Assembly (NCBI GenBank): GCA_030407085.1
Contig: CM059582.1
Location: forward strand, 4,216,001 to 4,280,000
DNA: 64,000 nt
DNA from: Trichopria drosophilae
Lineage: Eukaryota > Arthropoda > Insecta > Hymenoptera > Diapriidae
Direction of reading: 5' to 3'
Both the position numbers and the translations under genes were made by a program. Under the pieces are notes generated by a model, which ran no database searches, was not told the origin of the DNA, and saw only the letters and a program-made list of their open reading frames with translations. Positions 14,763 through 26,199 of this stretch are shown here, piece after piece (positions within the stretch are counted from its first letter, which is position 1; every line of letters begins with the position of its first letter).

Positions 14763-17700
14763 GTAAGTTATAATGCTTAATTATTCTGTCATCTTTTGAA
14801 CTGGTTCATAAAGGAAGAGGATATTACCAATTTTTCGACAGTTTTCCTCTACCCGAATGTAAATTGCAGCTGTCACCAAGAAAGATGACAAAGAAATGTT
14901 AATTAAATAAAAAGGCATTCGTAATTTATTTTGCGAAGGTTTGTCAATGTCTAGAAAGAGGGAGAAACTCCGAAGCTTTCGTTACTTATCCTATAAGGCT
15001 AATTGGCTTAGCCATAGGGGCTTTTCTTTGGCTTCGCTGTCGGCCTCATTTATAATATGCGTCTTCGCGTTTATCATGCGTCTACCAGGTATACATTCAG
15101 GATAAACCGCAATCGGATTTGAAAATTGTAGGGATATACATGACAACAGGAAGATGTAGCAAACATTTTTTCAAACATAACTCTATAAAAGCTCAAAATT
15201 AAGATTGAAATATCTTATTATAAACTAATTCGTGCGAAAGTAGACGATGGCATTCGATGTTTATTTTAAAACTGCAAGTTTCGCGACTATTTCTTCCGAA
15301 CATCCGTTTCTTTCTTCGTAATCACCTGTTATGTATACCTCGGTAATTGATACTGAGCTCAGAATTTCGCTGAAGGAGGGTCTCGTACATGTGCTCGTGG
15401 ATGATTGTGCGTCCGCGCGTGCATAATAATACAATCGCAAAGGAACGCATTGCGTACATGCAACTGCGACAAAAGTCAAAAGTCTACGACCTCGACTTGT
15501 TTCCAGCAATGCCTCTGGTTCGCGCAACTAATTTATCGACGAGCGCGTTAGAAGCGTATTGTCTTACAAGTGTAAACTTCCGTCAATTTGTCTGGTTACC
15601 CGAAGCACATTGTTTCGGGAAAATAAAATGCGACGAGCGCGATTTATCATTTTCTAGAATCGGCCTGTGGAATGCCTACAATTTATTGACGAGAACGCGA
15701 AGACAATTATCCGGAAAACACTTTGCGATTTATAGATTAACATCTTGAAGAATTCTTCCTTCGTCGAATCTAGCTACTTTTTTATTTTGTTGTTTGTTTA
15801 AGTAGTATTGATTACAACTGCGATTTTGCTAATTATCCTATCAATTCAATAAATAAAAGATATCGTTTTTGTTTTGCTTCATTTTTATTATAAATTTGTC
15901 AAAATATAAAACGCAAATATTTAATTTTTTTTATTGATCATTTTTCGAAATATATCTCATAGAAAACCACCTCATTATATGTTACTAATTTTATACTTTA
16001 AAGGTCAGTTTTCAAGTTTCAACGCATGAAAACATTTTTCTTTCATAATTTTTTAATATGATGCCAACATATTGTTCAATACGAAATTTGAGGAAGAACT
16101 CAATTGTAATAGAATAAATAGTACAATTGTTTAAGAAGCCATCAATTATTTTAACATCCTTTTAAAATATGTTACTTTTGGAGAACACTATAGACAGGAC
16201 GTTGACAAAATCACAATCGATTTTCATTAACTTTGTCTTTGTTGCTGTTTTTGGAATATCTATTGTTCACAAAATATACCGGTTTTTAAATTTTGATAAA
16301 ATTTAATCAATTAATAGACGGAGTCCGTTATTCCATTAAACGTCATTGTGAATCCCGGATGTCATGTTATAAGAGGGCCGCCCCAGTTTATGCGTCGTTG
16401 CGACTTCCTGGAGGATAAGCCATTTTTACGCACCAAACATCATTGAATAGTGTTGGAAAATTTAGTCAACAAAAGAAATGCGTACTGATATCGGAAAACG
16501 TTGTCTTCTTTATATTATTCTTACAATATATTAATTTGTAAACTAAAAAAATAACTTAGTGTCTAGGAAGATAAATATTTATTTCGCAGTTGTAACAGCT
16601 CAGAAAAAATATATTTAATTGATAGTTGACAGCTGCAATTATACATTCGACCAGATCATTCACAGATCGGGTTTTATTGACGTACAGAAGAAAATATATG
16701 AAAAGGTTAAGTTTTGTATTTAGCGGAACGTTTTTTACCGACGGCATAAACGTGATTAATGGACGGCCGTTTACGATATATCATGTTCAAAGCCTAAACG
16801 TGACTAGTATACTGTCATCGATCATGCATTATTATATCACGTAACCATTATCGTTATTATATGCAATTTTGTTAATAGTTCCAGTACCGGAACACAAAAA
16901 GTCGACGGACTACGTGTGTGGCTTATTCAGGGTAGAAGCGACGCTACAACCGCGACCACGACGTCGAATTTCATTGGAAGATTTGGCGCCAACGGAAAAT
17001 GGTACCGAGGAAGAGGCGAAGTAAGTTTTTCATTGTATCTTTTCAATAAGCTTAGAATCCTTTAAGCCTTATAAATTCATCTTATTCAAGTAATAAAGAT
17101 TTATTAAATAAGTTCAACTTGACTAAATAGCAAGTTGGGATGACTAGTCGAGATTCCATCAGTCTAAGTAAATCGAATTGGGTCTTTTTTTCTGGTGTAG
17201 GGAATGCGTTCACCATTTTAGTCATTCTGAACAATATTTAAGCAGGCCTCTTCACTTTATTTGCACACCACGTAACGAATCTTGAAGACTTCGACGGTCG
17301 AGTACTAGCGATCGTTATTTTTCGAATTTGTGTCTGGATAGGAATTCCGAATTCAGCCTTGGCTTGGCATCTGATTAAACGAAGGATTGCGATATAATAC
17401 CGCGCCCGTCGAGTCCCATAACAATGCGTTATTCTATACCTGAAGAATCGTCGCAGACATCGCGATGTCCTTGCAACCTGAAACATTTTTTATTCGGCAA
17501 CGACAAATGGAAAAGGGCGGCTTGCTCGCGGAATAATGTTTCTGACACGTAGTTGTGAATGCCGGCTTCAAATCAAGATCGATTTCAATCGATTCTTGCA
17601 GTTTACGAGTTAATACGGTATTGCGGCTCGAGATCTGGTACTGGTATTGTTATTTGTAGTCAAGTACTTGAGAGAGGAGTGACAAAGTGTTCAGCTTTAT

Positions 17701-20700
17701 ATCAGTTATAAATGTGAGTAATTAATATAATTGACGTTCGAAGTCTTTATGTTTTATGAAACAAGGTGTAGAAAGTGCACCGTCATCAAACAGATTGCTT
17801 TGTAATGTGAATCTGAATATTTTGATTTTCTAATCTAGTTTTAATTTTTTATTAATACCTTCGTTACTTTCATCTTTAACTTTTTGAGTCATTTACTTTT
17901 GTGTATCAGTAGGATATGTCTTCAATCAAAAAGAAGTTTTATTCTCAGCTAATCGTTTTGCAGTATTAATTGCAGTTTTTGAATTTTTGAACATTTTCAC
18001 TGTTTGCGACGTCAAGCTTAATGAATAAATTTTTGCAAAACGACTTATGATTTTCATAGTACTTTAAATCTATTTAGTTTTTGAGCATGACGTAAATAAC
18101 AATATACTAGATTACATATTTATTGTATAGGATGAATCGTAAACATATGATCAGCTTAATTTTTTAGTTTATGTATTATATAATAAACAGTTTTATTCAT
18201 GGCTATTATAACACATTACCGCAACAAAATTTGTTTATGCTGGGGCTTATACGAAACTGCAGTAAACAATAACAGTTGCTCATGATCTATAATAGTTCAT
18301 TTGTGGCATCATTTTTGAATGCTGTTGTTCGAGTCTTTATTACATATTATCAATAAATAAAAGTGAATAATGAATTTGCATTTCTAGTAAATAGTTTGAG
18401 TTGTGCCCAAAAGTAAACTTTAGGCATTCGCATATTTTTGTAAAAAATACGGTTTTCTATACGCGTCAAGTTTCAACCATCGCCGACTCATAGAATACTC
18501 TTGTAAAAGGAAAAGTACCACTTTACGCCCTAGTGCCATAATGCACCACTTTCTACATATGCATATTATAGAAGTCTGATTTGAACTACTTCTAACTTGA
18601 AATCATGATGTAGAGTGTTTTATTTGCAGCAAAGTTATAATGGATAAATTACAAAACGAAAATGGTAAAATGTTCTTTTTTTTAATATTCTTTATCAAAA
18701 TCGCCAGATAATATTTTAGGTAAAATGTAACTATAACTTTGTGTTTAAATCTATTTTATTTTAAATTCTAATTTGGTTATATTTTGATTTTTTGTGGTAC
18801 TTCCTGTTTCTTTTTGTACGATTGTATCTAATATCTTTTTATATTTCACATTTTGTATTTCGAGATATTGTTTTATACGTTAATAATTTTATTTTGTGTT
18901 TATAATTAATATTTGTAATGGTGCTTATATAATTCTTTTTTCTATTTACAATTTAATGTAAATATTTAATTTCATTAAGAAAATATTCTATTAAAGAAAT
19001 AACAAAAGAATTTAAATAAATGTGTTCGTAATAATCTTCCAAATATCTTCGTAATAAATTACACTTGGTTCAGGAAATTATTTTTGTGATACAAATAAAT
19101 ATTCTCTAGTATTTAAATAAATAAATACTTAAATAAAGTGCTTTTGTTGATCATAGGAAAGTTAAATTGACTTCAGATAAATAAAATTTATACCTAATAA
19201 ATACTTTAATAAAAACGACTAATTAGGACCGATTGCAAAATTTTTCAGTGAATTTATTTTCCAACGTTTTCATATTCATGTTTGTACACATTTTTTTCTT
19301 TTTATACAACTTTTAATTGTAATTAATAAAACACATTGTTAGTGTGAGCATTATGCTAATTTCAAAAAAGTAATACGAAAAAAGTTATTGCTAATTTCAT
19401 TTCAGTTCTATACAAGAGTTACATTAAAATATATAATTATATTATATAAAATTTGTGGGCAAAGTGTTTTAATAAACCTATATACCCGTAATGAGCTGGC
19501 AATTATTAATTTCCAATTATTAATTCTAAATTGTCAGAAAAAATCATCAACCTTTAATTTTAATATGTTTATAGTTTCTTCGATTTTCTTTTTCTATATT
19601 TAAGACTGTTCATAAATTACTACGTTCAATAACAAAATATTTCATACAAGAAAACTAATAAAGTAAAAAATATCTATCGAAGAATTTCAGATTGCGTGTA
19701 ATTCGCTAATTTCTCGCTGTAATTGTAATCATAAGTTTTTTAGTTGGGTTAAATTTTGTCTTACTGAAAAAGTATATTCGCTGTAAGAAAATGATATAAA
19801 TTTGCACGTATTCTCAGTCGCAATACTGCGAGAAGCTGATGTTAAAAAACGATCACATTCCTGACGCCGAGTCGCCGACTCGTAAGGAATCTCAATTTCG
19901 TCGACAGACGTTTTTTGTCTACTTGGGTTATCTATACAGTTGGACGTTTTCGGGTTCCTTTATCTCGAAATGTTTCGTGAAAGACAATGAGTGACACGAG
20001 TGCCCGAACGATGCGTCATTCAGGAACTGTCTGCCCTGCTCGATTTACACCATCGACAGCTTAGTGATTTCTAAAGTAACTCATATTTATCTTTTTTATT
20101 CCGTTTCCCCAAAAAAAGTATTAAAAATTAAGTGTTTACCATTTTTTATATAATAATTTTCACCCAATTAATTAAAATTATAAGAACTTACTTTCTAATT
20201 ATTTACTAAAGAAAACCAAAAAATTGGGTTCAAACAAGGAAACATTTACAGAAGTAACAATTCTTCATTTCATAAGAATGCCTTAATTATCACATATAAG
20301 AGAGTGAATTCTCACTCCAAAGAATTCGGAGTTGTTACAATGACGTGCAAATTGGCCAAGCAATCGTCAGGATCAAAATCGATGCGTGGGTCGCTTTCGA
20401 TGATTTTACGCAAAAATCGTAATTAATCGCCAGGGAACAGTTGTCTTTCGCGGGTTTAATTGTCACCTTTCATCGAACCCGGTTCCCATAATTATTGCTC
20501 GATGACCGATGTCTGGGTTGGAGCTTCACCCACGATACTTTCTCACTGGAGCAAAAGTTCGAAGGAGAACACACGTATACGGGATTTTTCACGGTAAACA
20601 TGGAACGCACCAACGATCGCTATCTTTGCGAATGGCTGGTTCGCGTAATTTATAAGCGCGACTTTTGCAAAACTGTTCAAACATCCACTTCCTCAGTTTG

Positions 20701-23700
20701 ATGTTTTCTATTTAATTCCTGTTTTTAGTTGCACCGATGGACAGGTTCACCATAACGCGACTGAATTAATGATTTACCATGTTTACATGGTATTGTATTA
20801 TTTGATAATTATTTTCTTTTCAAATTTTGATATATTACTTCGATATTAAGTACATCCCGAGTAGAAATTGCAACCGGGGTCTGATCGGAATTAATTCGGG
20901 TTACCCTGGTTGTATTCAGGATCTGGCCGGGCTTGTCACGTTTACCAGATTTCCATATTTGAGATACTGACCGGGCTATGATCGAATTCCGACCAGGTTA
21001 CCCTCGTTGTATTCAGAATTCGAAGGGATCGGACTAGCCCGGCTGGATTCCAGCCAGAACCCGAATCGAATTTTTAATCAGGTTAACCAGACCGTATCCC
21101 GGCTGGGGCCATGTTTCTATTGGGGTCAAATCTTCTTCTCATCAACATTATAAAAATTCTCACTTTTGCAAGTCTGGATTTCGATTCTGGTACCCGGAAT
21201 AAATTTGGCTCACGTGACTTAGTTTGCTAATTTCCACACCCTGCTTACGTTCGGCTACTTTTTTCCGCCTTAAACAAAACGCGGCATCGCGTGCCACGCA
21301 ACGTCTAATTTATCCGTCGATAGTTGGGCGATTACGCACAGGAGAAAGCGCAGGTGAGGCTAGTTGCGCAAGCCACGCTATAAATGATATTGTCAAGTTG
21401 CGTTCCCCCAACCATTGTTGTTGTATGCTAGGTCTACGGCCAGTAATCCTCCAGTAGCTCCAACTCGGCCATTCATACTGCACGCATCTGCATCGATCGA
21501 CAATCATGGAGTCGGCAGGCTTCAAAGAGTACGCTTTTCAATACCAAGGTTTCATTCGTGACTCAAAAATTCTAAACCGTACGTGATTGATCCGCGATTG
21601 CTCGCGCCCGAATCGCGACGACAGGATGTAATCGCTTCAGGCCATATATGGTTGCGTATAATTACACATCGATGGAAGTGAAAATCGGGGATGGATTTCC
21701 GGATCTGCATGTTTCCCTTGCCTTTGATTTTTTCCAATGATAAATTTCGAATTAGCTGGGTAGACACGTGACCTTCTGAGCTCCTGTGTTTCTAACTTCC
21801 TTTCTAGACGTGCGGTAGTTGGGTTCGTGGGTTTTGTAAGGTTAATGATGGTTGACTGAGTATTTTTTTACCTTTATCAATGTTTTATCAACTAAAACGT
21901 CATTTAAGTTTATCTGATTCCTTTCTCCTTTATGATGAGCGAAACGGAAAAAGGTTTCAATTGTCTATACCATATTCATAAAATAGGAAAACGAGATGTC
22001 CACGTACTCATTGTAGTAAAAATATCGACAATATTATTTCCCGTTACGTGGCACATCGTAACTTCGTCGATATAGCGCACTTTGGCTAGAGTTCAACTTC
22101 GTTGGTGATTGATTCACGCCTGTGACTCATTCGCCATTGACGTAAGCCTCGTAGCCCTCCACCTTTTACCGCAGGCAATGGTCGACGACTTCTTTTATTA
22201 CACCGTATATTATTGTCCAGCTAGCGTTCTTCAGTTCGTTGTATTAAAAACCAAATTTACGATCATTACACCTCCCTCATGTGAGCACTGCACGTTGGAA
22301 CGTCGTAAATTACGTAGATCGTTATTGTAAAATCGATTAAAATGGTTCATTGCACAGAAAACGAGCTAGAGCAATGATTCGTTTAATGATCGTCTCGTTT
22401 TTCATAGGGTAAACATTTATTTTGTGAAGAATTGAATTGGAACTTCTTTCCGTCAACATGACTGACCTATATTTTAATATCCAAAATAGTTCTTTTGGTG
22501 ATAACATTGATAAAACGCCGGAAAAGCACTATGTAAATATTTATGTATAATGTCAATAAGTGAGGCTTGTTAAAGCCTGCACGAAATCCGTTAATCCGGG
22601 GATTCCCATAAAACTAGTATAGTGAAAGGTTAGGTCCTCTGAAAACGACTGAACCTGGATTAATGGCCTGATGCACGTGTTCATTCGTAATGTTGCAACT
22701 TTGCTTTCAGGGTCGACTCGATACCGACCACGACGACGGATCCGAGTCCGCTATCGGCAACTTCCGCCTACTTCACGACCTCCGAGGGTAAAGCTCGCTT
22801 TCTCACGAGGTACTCGAGAGATGTTAGCGAAGAAGTCTCCACGGAGGAAACCGCGCCGGTCGTTACTACCAACAGTCTCGATCTCAGGGCGAAAAAGGTA
22901 AACATTTATTTAGACAAGAAATATCTTCGATATACGAGTTATCTTGTTTTATTCTTTCTTGAAATGAAATTTTGAATTTTTATTTGTATTTTGTGTTTTA
23001 GAAGGAACTGATGATCAGGTTGGATAAAAAACTGGCAGTACTCAGGGCAGAGCAGGATGCTGTGAAAGAGGAGACTGAAATAAATGAGGCCTTGGGTGCT
23101 CGCGTGGCTTCCCAGGTTTCCGCCGAGGCACGGTCTGCGGAAGCATCCAAGTACAGGTTGCATGTTGAAGAAGTTGGAAAAATTACCAGCCTTCTTCTTA
23201 GCCTTAGCGGGAGGCTCGCCCGCGCCGAAAATGCGTTGTATGGAATGGCTGCTGATCACGTGGAAAGGGTTAGTATCCATTTTCTATCATTTAAAAATTT
23301 TACTTACAATCTTCTGTGCTTATGGAACATTTAAGAATTAATTTAGAACAATAACGGGGGTATTTATTTCTTCATTATAGTTAGAATTTGTTCTTCTATT
23401 TTTTGGAGATTTTGTATGCTTTTTATATTTCTTCTGAAGGTACAAAAGCTTTTATCGTCGAAATAACCACTTCTTTACTATTCATTTCATAGTTTTTGGA
23501 ATTTCATACCTTAAAGACTGTCGGCTCTTTATTTTGTAGTTATCTTCTTCTTCATGCACTTCACTATCCAACTCCTACATGAGTTCTCCATCTTTCTCTT
23601 CCTAAATAATTTCTCATTGGCACTTTTACATCCTTACTGATCGCTTTTACTTTCGTTTTACTTTTATTTTTTCACTAACGTCTACTAAGTATCAATTTCG

Positions 23701-25957
23701 TTTCCTTATTATTTATCTAATATCTGTCGGTTTAGAACATTGACGCACGTTATGTTTCGTCTTAGCATACAAATTCTTTTGTACCTCATTGTTATCTTCT
23801 TCCCATCCTATCTTATAACACTCTTTTTTTTATATTTTCTTTCTTTTATTCTTGTTCAATTTCTTATGTATACATTGTCCGCTATTTATTTTTATTACTT
23901 CTTTCTCTTCATGTACATTAGTATCTAAAGCTTTCATATTCACCTTCTGGTAGATCATTTTGCTTTGCCTATTCATCTTCTTCTTTACAACTCATTTCTT
24001 CTTTGGCAATTTTGACGTCTCTACTTATTGCACTTCTTATATTTTTAGCATTTCTTTGTTTTCTCTAGCAACATGAACTTGGTCCCCTTCCTTTCCTTAT
24101 TATTTATCTAAAACTGTTGCTTGTCTACGACTGATGTTTTTTATATTTCTTCTTAAGGGGGTTCGAAAGTGCTCGTCCGATAAAGCAGGAATTTTCACCC
24201 AAAACCATAAATAGAAATGACTGAATTGATTTTTCAACATTTGGGATCTATAAGCTTTTAATTACTTTAGATAGTATCCTAGAAAATGTCGAGGAAGTTA
24301 ATATAGAATTGACGAAAATTCTCGATCGGTTCTAAATTAATATTTTTGGTATTTTCTAGTAAAGCTTAGAATTGCCCTTACTGAGCCCATATTTAAAAAA
24401 CGTTATTCAGTCATCTTTTATTTACGTTTTTAGTGGAATTTAGTACGTTACCAGCGGACCCCTTAAGATACAAATTCTTTTGTACCTTATGTAATTGGTC
24501 TCTTTTTTCCACCACATTTCATCACTTGAATATTTTTATTCTGTGGCCCTTTATTCTTTTCCAATTTATTATCTGTGCAATATTCTTTAATATTGTCTTC
24601 TTTTCTTTATATAAATCAGTCTCTATAGCTTACTCATCTATTGCAAGATAATTTGGAGCTACCTGTCCATCTTCTTCCAAATTTTGCCGTATTCTTTCTC
24701 ACAGATTTTTTCTTTTTTGGATTTTTTATTTTAGGCATCTACATAAATATCATAGCATTACTATTTCTTTTTTTTTCTCTGACAACATACACTTGGTCCT
24801 ATTTTCTATTCCTTGTTATTTATCTAAAAATTCTCTACGTCTACTAGTGACGCTTTTTACATTTCTTCTTAACATACAAATTAATTTTGTCTGTGCTTTC
24901 TTCCGTGTGTTCTTTTCTAGTTTCTTAGTCCACTCTTTAACTTCATCTCTTTTTTCTTCATATATTTTAGTATCTAATGCTCACTCATCTTCCGCGAGAT
25001 AATTTCTGGGTGCTTGAACATCTTGCTCTGAAGTTCTTCATCTTTCTCTTCATAGATAAATTTGGATACTTTTACGTCCTGACTGTTTTTTTTTAATTCT
25101 TTAGCCATTGAATAGGTTATTTGATAATAACGATACAACACAAGTTTTTTTTATATGATTACGTATTCTCCTCTGGTTTTTATTTCGCTAAATATATTAG
25201 CTTCTTTATTTTCTCCAACGCCTCTTTGTGAGTTTCCTAAATTAATATTAAGTTTTTAGAGGTATTAACTATTCAGTCATTCTAGCTTTTTAAATTCCAT
25301 TCGTTTAATGCGGAAGATGAGTTTTGACATTGGGCAACATTTAGGAAATCGGAAAAAATATGGAAGTAATCTGGATATGATAACTTATGACTTCTATTAT
25401 CATTTCTTCATTTCTTTTACCAACTTGCAACTTGTCCCAATTTTTGTTCCTTATTATTTACCCAAACCTTTTCATATTAATATTTACACATTCCTATTTA
25501 CTTCTGTCAATACTCACTTTTTTTCTCATTCTTCATAATATAATCTCTTCAACTCCTATTTCCTCTTTTAGTAACCCGACCGTTCAAACTATCAGCGAAT
25601 TTGTTTTCATCACTTCTATTAAGATGTTATTCCAAAAACCATTATAAACATCCAATATTTATTATGTAAAGAATCATTTGCTTCATATTAATCTTTTTTG
25701 TTTAGAAAATCCTGGAGTGCAAGAGAGACAAGCTTTTGGATCAGCTGGAAGAAGCGAAGGTCTTAAAAGGTAACATCGACAAGCGCAGCGTCAGCGTCGC
25801 AGCCATCATCTCGAAATACCTAACCGAAGAGGAGTTTGTCGATTACCAGCACTTCATTAATATGAAGGCGAAATTGATCGTGGACACCAGGGAGATCCAG
25901 GATAAAGTGAAGCTCGGTGAAGAGCAGCTCGCCGCCTTGAAGGAGGCGATTGACTGA
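13288..25957 (+). CDS. Shroom: Shroom, C-terminal part (5 exons, ASD2 domain)
   Basis: Joined exons 13288-14762, 16879-17020, 22711-22897, 23002-23268 and 25706-25957 keep one open frame and give 773 residues ending in TGA. The first base completes a codon from an unseen upstream exon. Residues 1 to about 460 are disordered: His-rich near 45-70, then Ser/Pro/Arg-rich with many SP sites. From about 470 (YEELSRDLASQL, DKLVPILVPVPEHKKSTDYV) to the end lies the Shroom-specific ASD2 region, with heptad-like coiled-coil sequence over about 602-773. In known Shroom proteins ASD2 binds Rho-associated kinase and recruits it to the apical cell cortex, activating myosin II for apical constriction. The recognition comes from family memory, not a search. 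The frame continuity across four introns with good splice sites is seen directly. N-terminal exons (actin-binding region, and any isoform-specific part) are not identified in this window. Confidence 0.93.
14763..16878 (+). other. Shroom intron between exons a and b
   Basis: The 2116-base intron runs from GTAAGT to TTAATAG. It is mostly AT-rich, with GC-richer patches at 15.25-15.75 and 16.32-16.45 kb. An open frame at 15389-15748 is on the sense strand but has no family resemblance and no splice support, so I do not call it an exon. Confidence 0.8.
16879..17020 (+). CDS. Shroom: Shroom exon b (ASD2 linker)
   Basis: The acceptor is TTAATAG at 16878 and the donor AA|GTAAGT at 17020/17021. The 142-base exon completes the split codon as Val and adds residues 492-538 plus two bases. 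It reads VPVPEHKKSTDYVCGLF then an Arg/Pro-rich stretch and EEEA. A second AG four bases downstream would break the frame, so the acceptor choice is determined by the reading frame. This segment matches my memory of the conserved PVPEHKK..DYV block of insect Shroom. Confidence 0.9.
17021..22710 (+). other. Shroom intron between exons b and c
   Basis: A 5690-base intron. 17.2-17.6 kb is GC-richer and 17.7-19.8 kb very AT-rich. 19.8-20.05 and 20.34-20.70 kb are GC-richer, a repeat sits at 20856-21125, and 21.2-22.33 kb is GC-richer again. No exon recognised. The GC patches are candidate intronic regulatory DNA or isoform-specific exons. Confidence 0.75.
20856..21125. mobile_element. Short non-autonomous repeat with CCCGAGTAGAAA-type ends
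   Basis: The left end CCCGAGTAGAAA and right end TTTCTATTGGGG form an imperfect 12-base terminal inverted repeat. Inside, a module around GGTTACCCT.GTTGTATTCAG is present twice (near 20900 and 20999), and words such as CCGGGCT, GACCAGG and CCGGCTGG recur. The repeated GATCAGG/CCTGATC-like words and CCCGAG ends resemble the larger element at 41119-41937. No clear target duplication and no coding sequence. Confidence 0.5.
22711..22897 (+). CDS. Shroom: Shroom exon c
   Basis: The acceptor is TTTGCTTTCAG at 22710 and the donor AAG|GTAAAC at 22897/22898. The 187-base exon first completes a Lys codon and then encodes residues 540-601, a Thr/Ser-rich linker (SIPTTTTDPSPLSATSAYFT, later FLTRYSRDVSEEV) ending RAKK at a codon boundary. 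It is followed by a very short 104-base intron, so exons c and d are probably recognised as a pair. High GC and third-position bias contrast with the AT-rich introns. Confidence 0.9.
23002..23268 (+). CDS. Shroom: Shroom exon d (ASD2 coiled coil, first half)
   Basis: The acceptor is TTTTAG at 23001 and the donor AGG|GTTAGT at 23268/23269. It contains exactly 89 codons, phase 0 at both ends (residues 602-690). The sequence is strongly helical: KKELMIRLDKKLAVLRAEQD, a second helix with EARSAEASKYRLHVEEV, and a Leu-rich stretch ending ALYGMAADHVER. In the family this forms the first long helix of the ASD2 three-segmented dimer that contacts Rho kinase. The phase-0 boundaries match the neighbouring exons exactly. 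Confidence 0.93.
23269..25705 (+). repeat. Shroom intron between exons d and e, decayed tandem array
   Basis: The 2437-base intron is T/C-rich on the + strand and repeats a diverged block at least three to four times. Anchors are CCTTATTATTTAT-like words near 23705, 24100, 24812 and 25450, usually preceded by ACTTGGTCC-like and followed by TACGTCTACTA-like words, with ACAAATTCTTTTGTACC near 23765 and 24471. Spacing varies (about 400-700 bases), so copies have suffered indels. Short hydrophobic open frames here come from the pyrimidine bias and are not genes. Confidence 0.5.
25706..25957 (+). CDS. Shroom: Shroom last coding exon (ASD2 coiled coil, end)
   Basis: The acceptor is TTTTTTGTTTAG at 25705. 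The exon encodes residues 691-773 and a TGA stop at 25955-25957. It reads KILECKRDKLLDQLEEAKVL, then RSVSVAAIISKYLTEEEFVD, and ends in a charged helix finishing EEQLAALKEAID. The ISKYLTEEEF..YQHFI..K block is the hallmark I remember from the C-terminus of all Shroom proteins, which normally end shortly after it, so the protein is complete at its C-terminus. Confidence 0.94.
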   Translation, partial: KILECKRDKLLDQLEEAKVLKGNIDKRSVSVAAIISKYLTEEEFVDYQHFINMKAKLIVDTREIQDKVKLGEEQLAALKEAID

Positions 25958-26190
25958 AAAACTTCTGTATCGTCTTCATTTTATACCCACTGCTAGAGAA
26001 AAAGGCGTCTAGTACGCTCCCCGCTTGCAAGGTCGTGAGAGCCTTGAGTGCCTAGTCCTTTATAAGAATGTACGTCGTTCCTCCCGTCTCGAGTTTTGCG
26101 AGAAAACGATCCGATTGGCCCGACGGTGAACGAGTGCGCATTGATCGCGTTGGAATCAAAATTTAGAAAATTAAAGTTTATACGTTTTTT
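25958..26190 (+). promoter_or_regulatory. Probable Shroom 3' UTR with poly(A) signal
   Basis: After the stop, ATTAAA at 26170-26175 is followed by a T/GT-rich stretch (TTTTTTGTTTTGTTTCG), the usual layout of an insect cleavage and polyadenylation site. The true end could lie further downstream. AATAAA occurs at 27096 and 27480, and a small hairpin (TTCCCTTAATCAAGGGAA) sits at 26408-26425. Confidence 0.45.
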
Positions 26191-26199
26191 GTTTTGTTT

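Noticed and set aside
15389..15748. 119-codon open frame in the first visible Shroom intron
   Set aside because: No recognisable family, no splice support and overlapped by a minus-strand frame of similar length.
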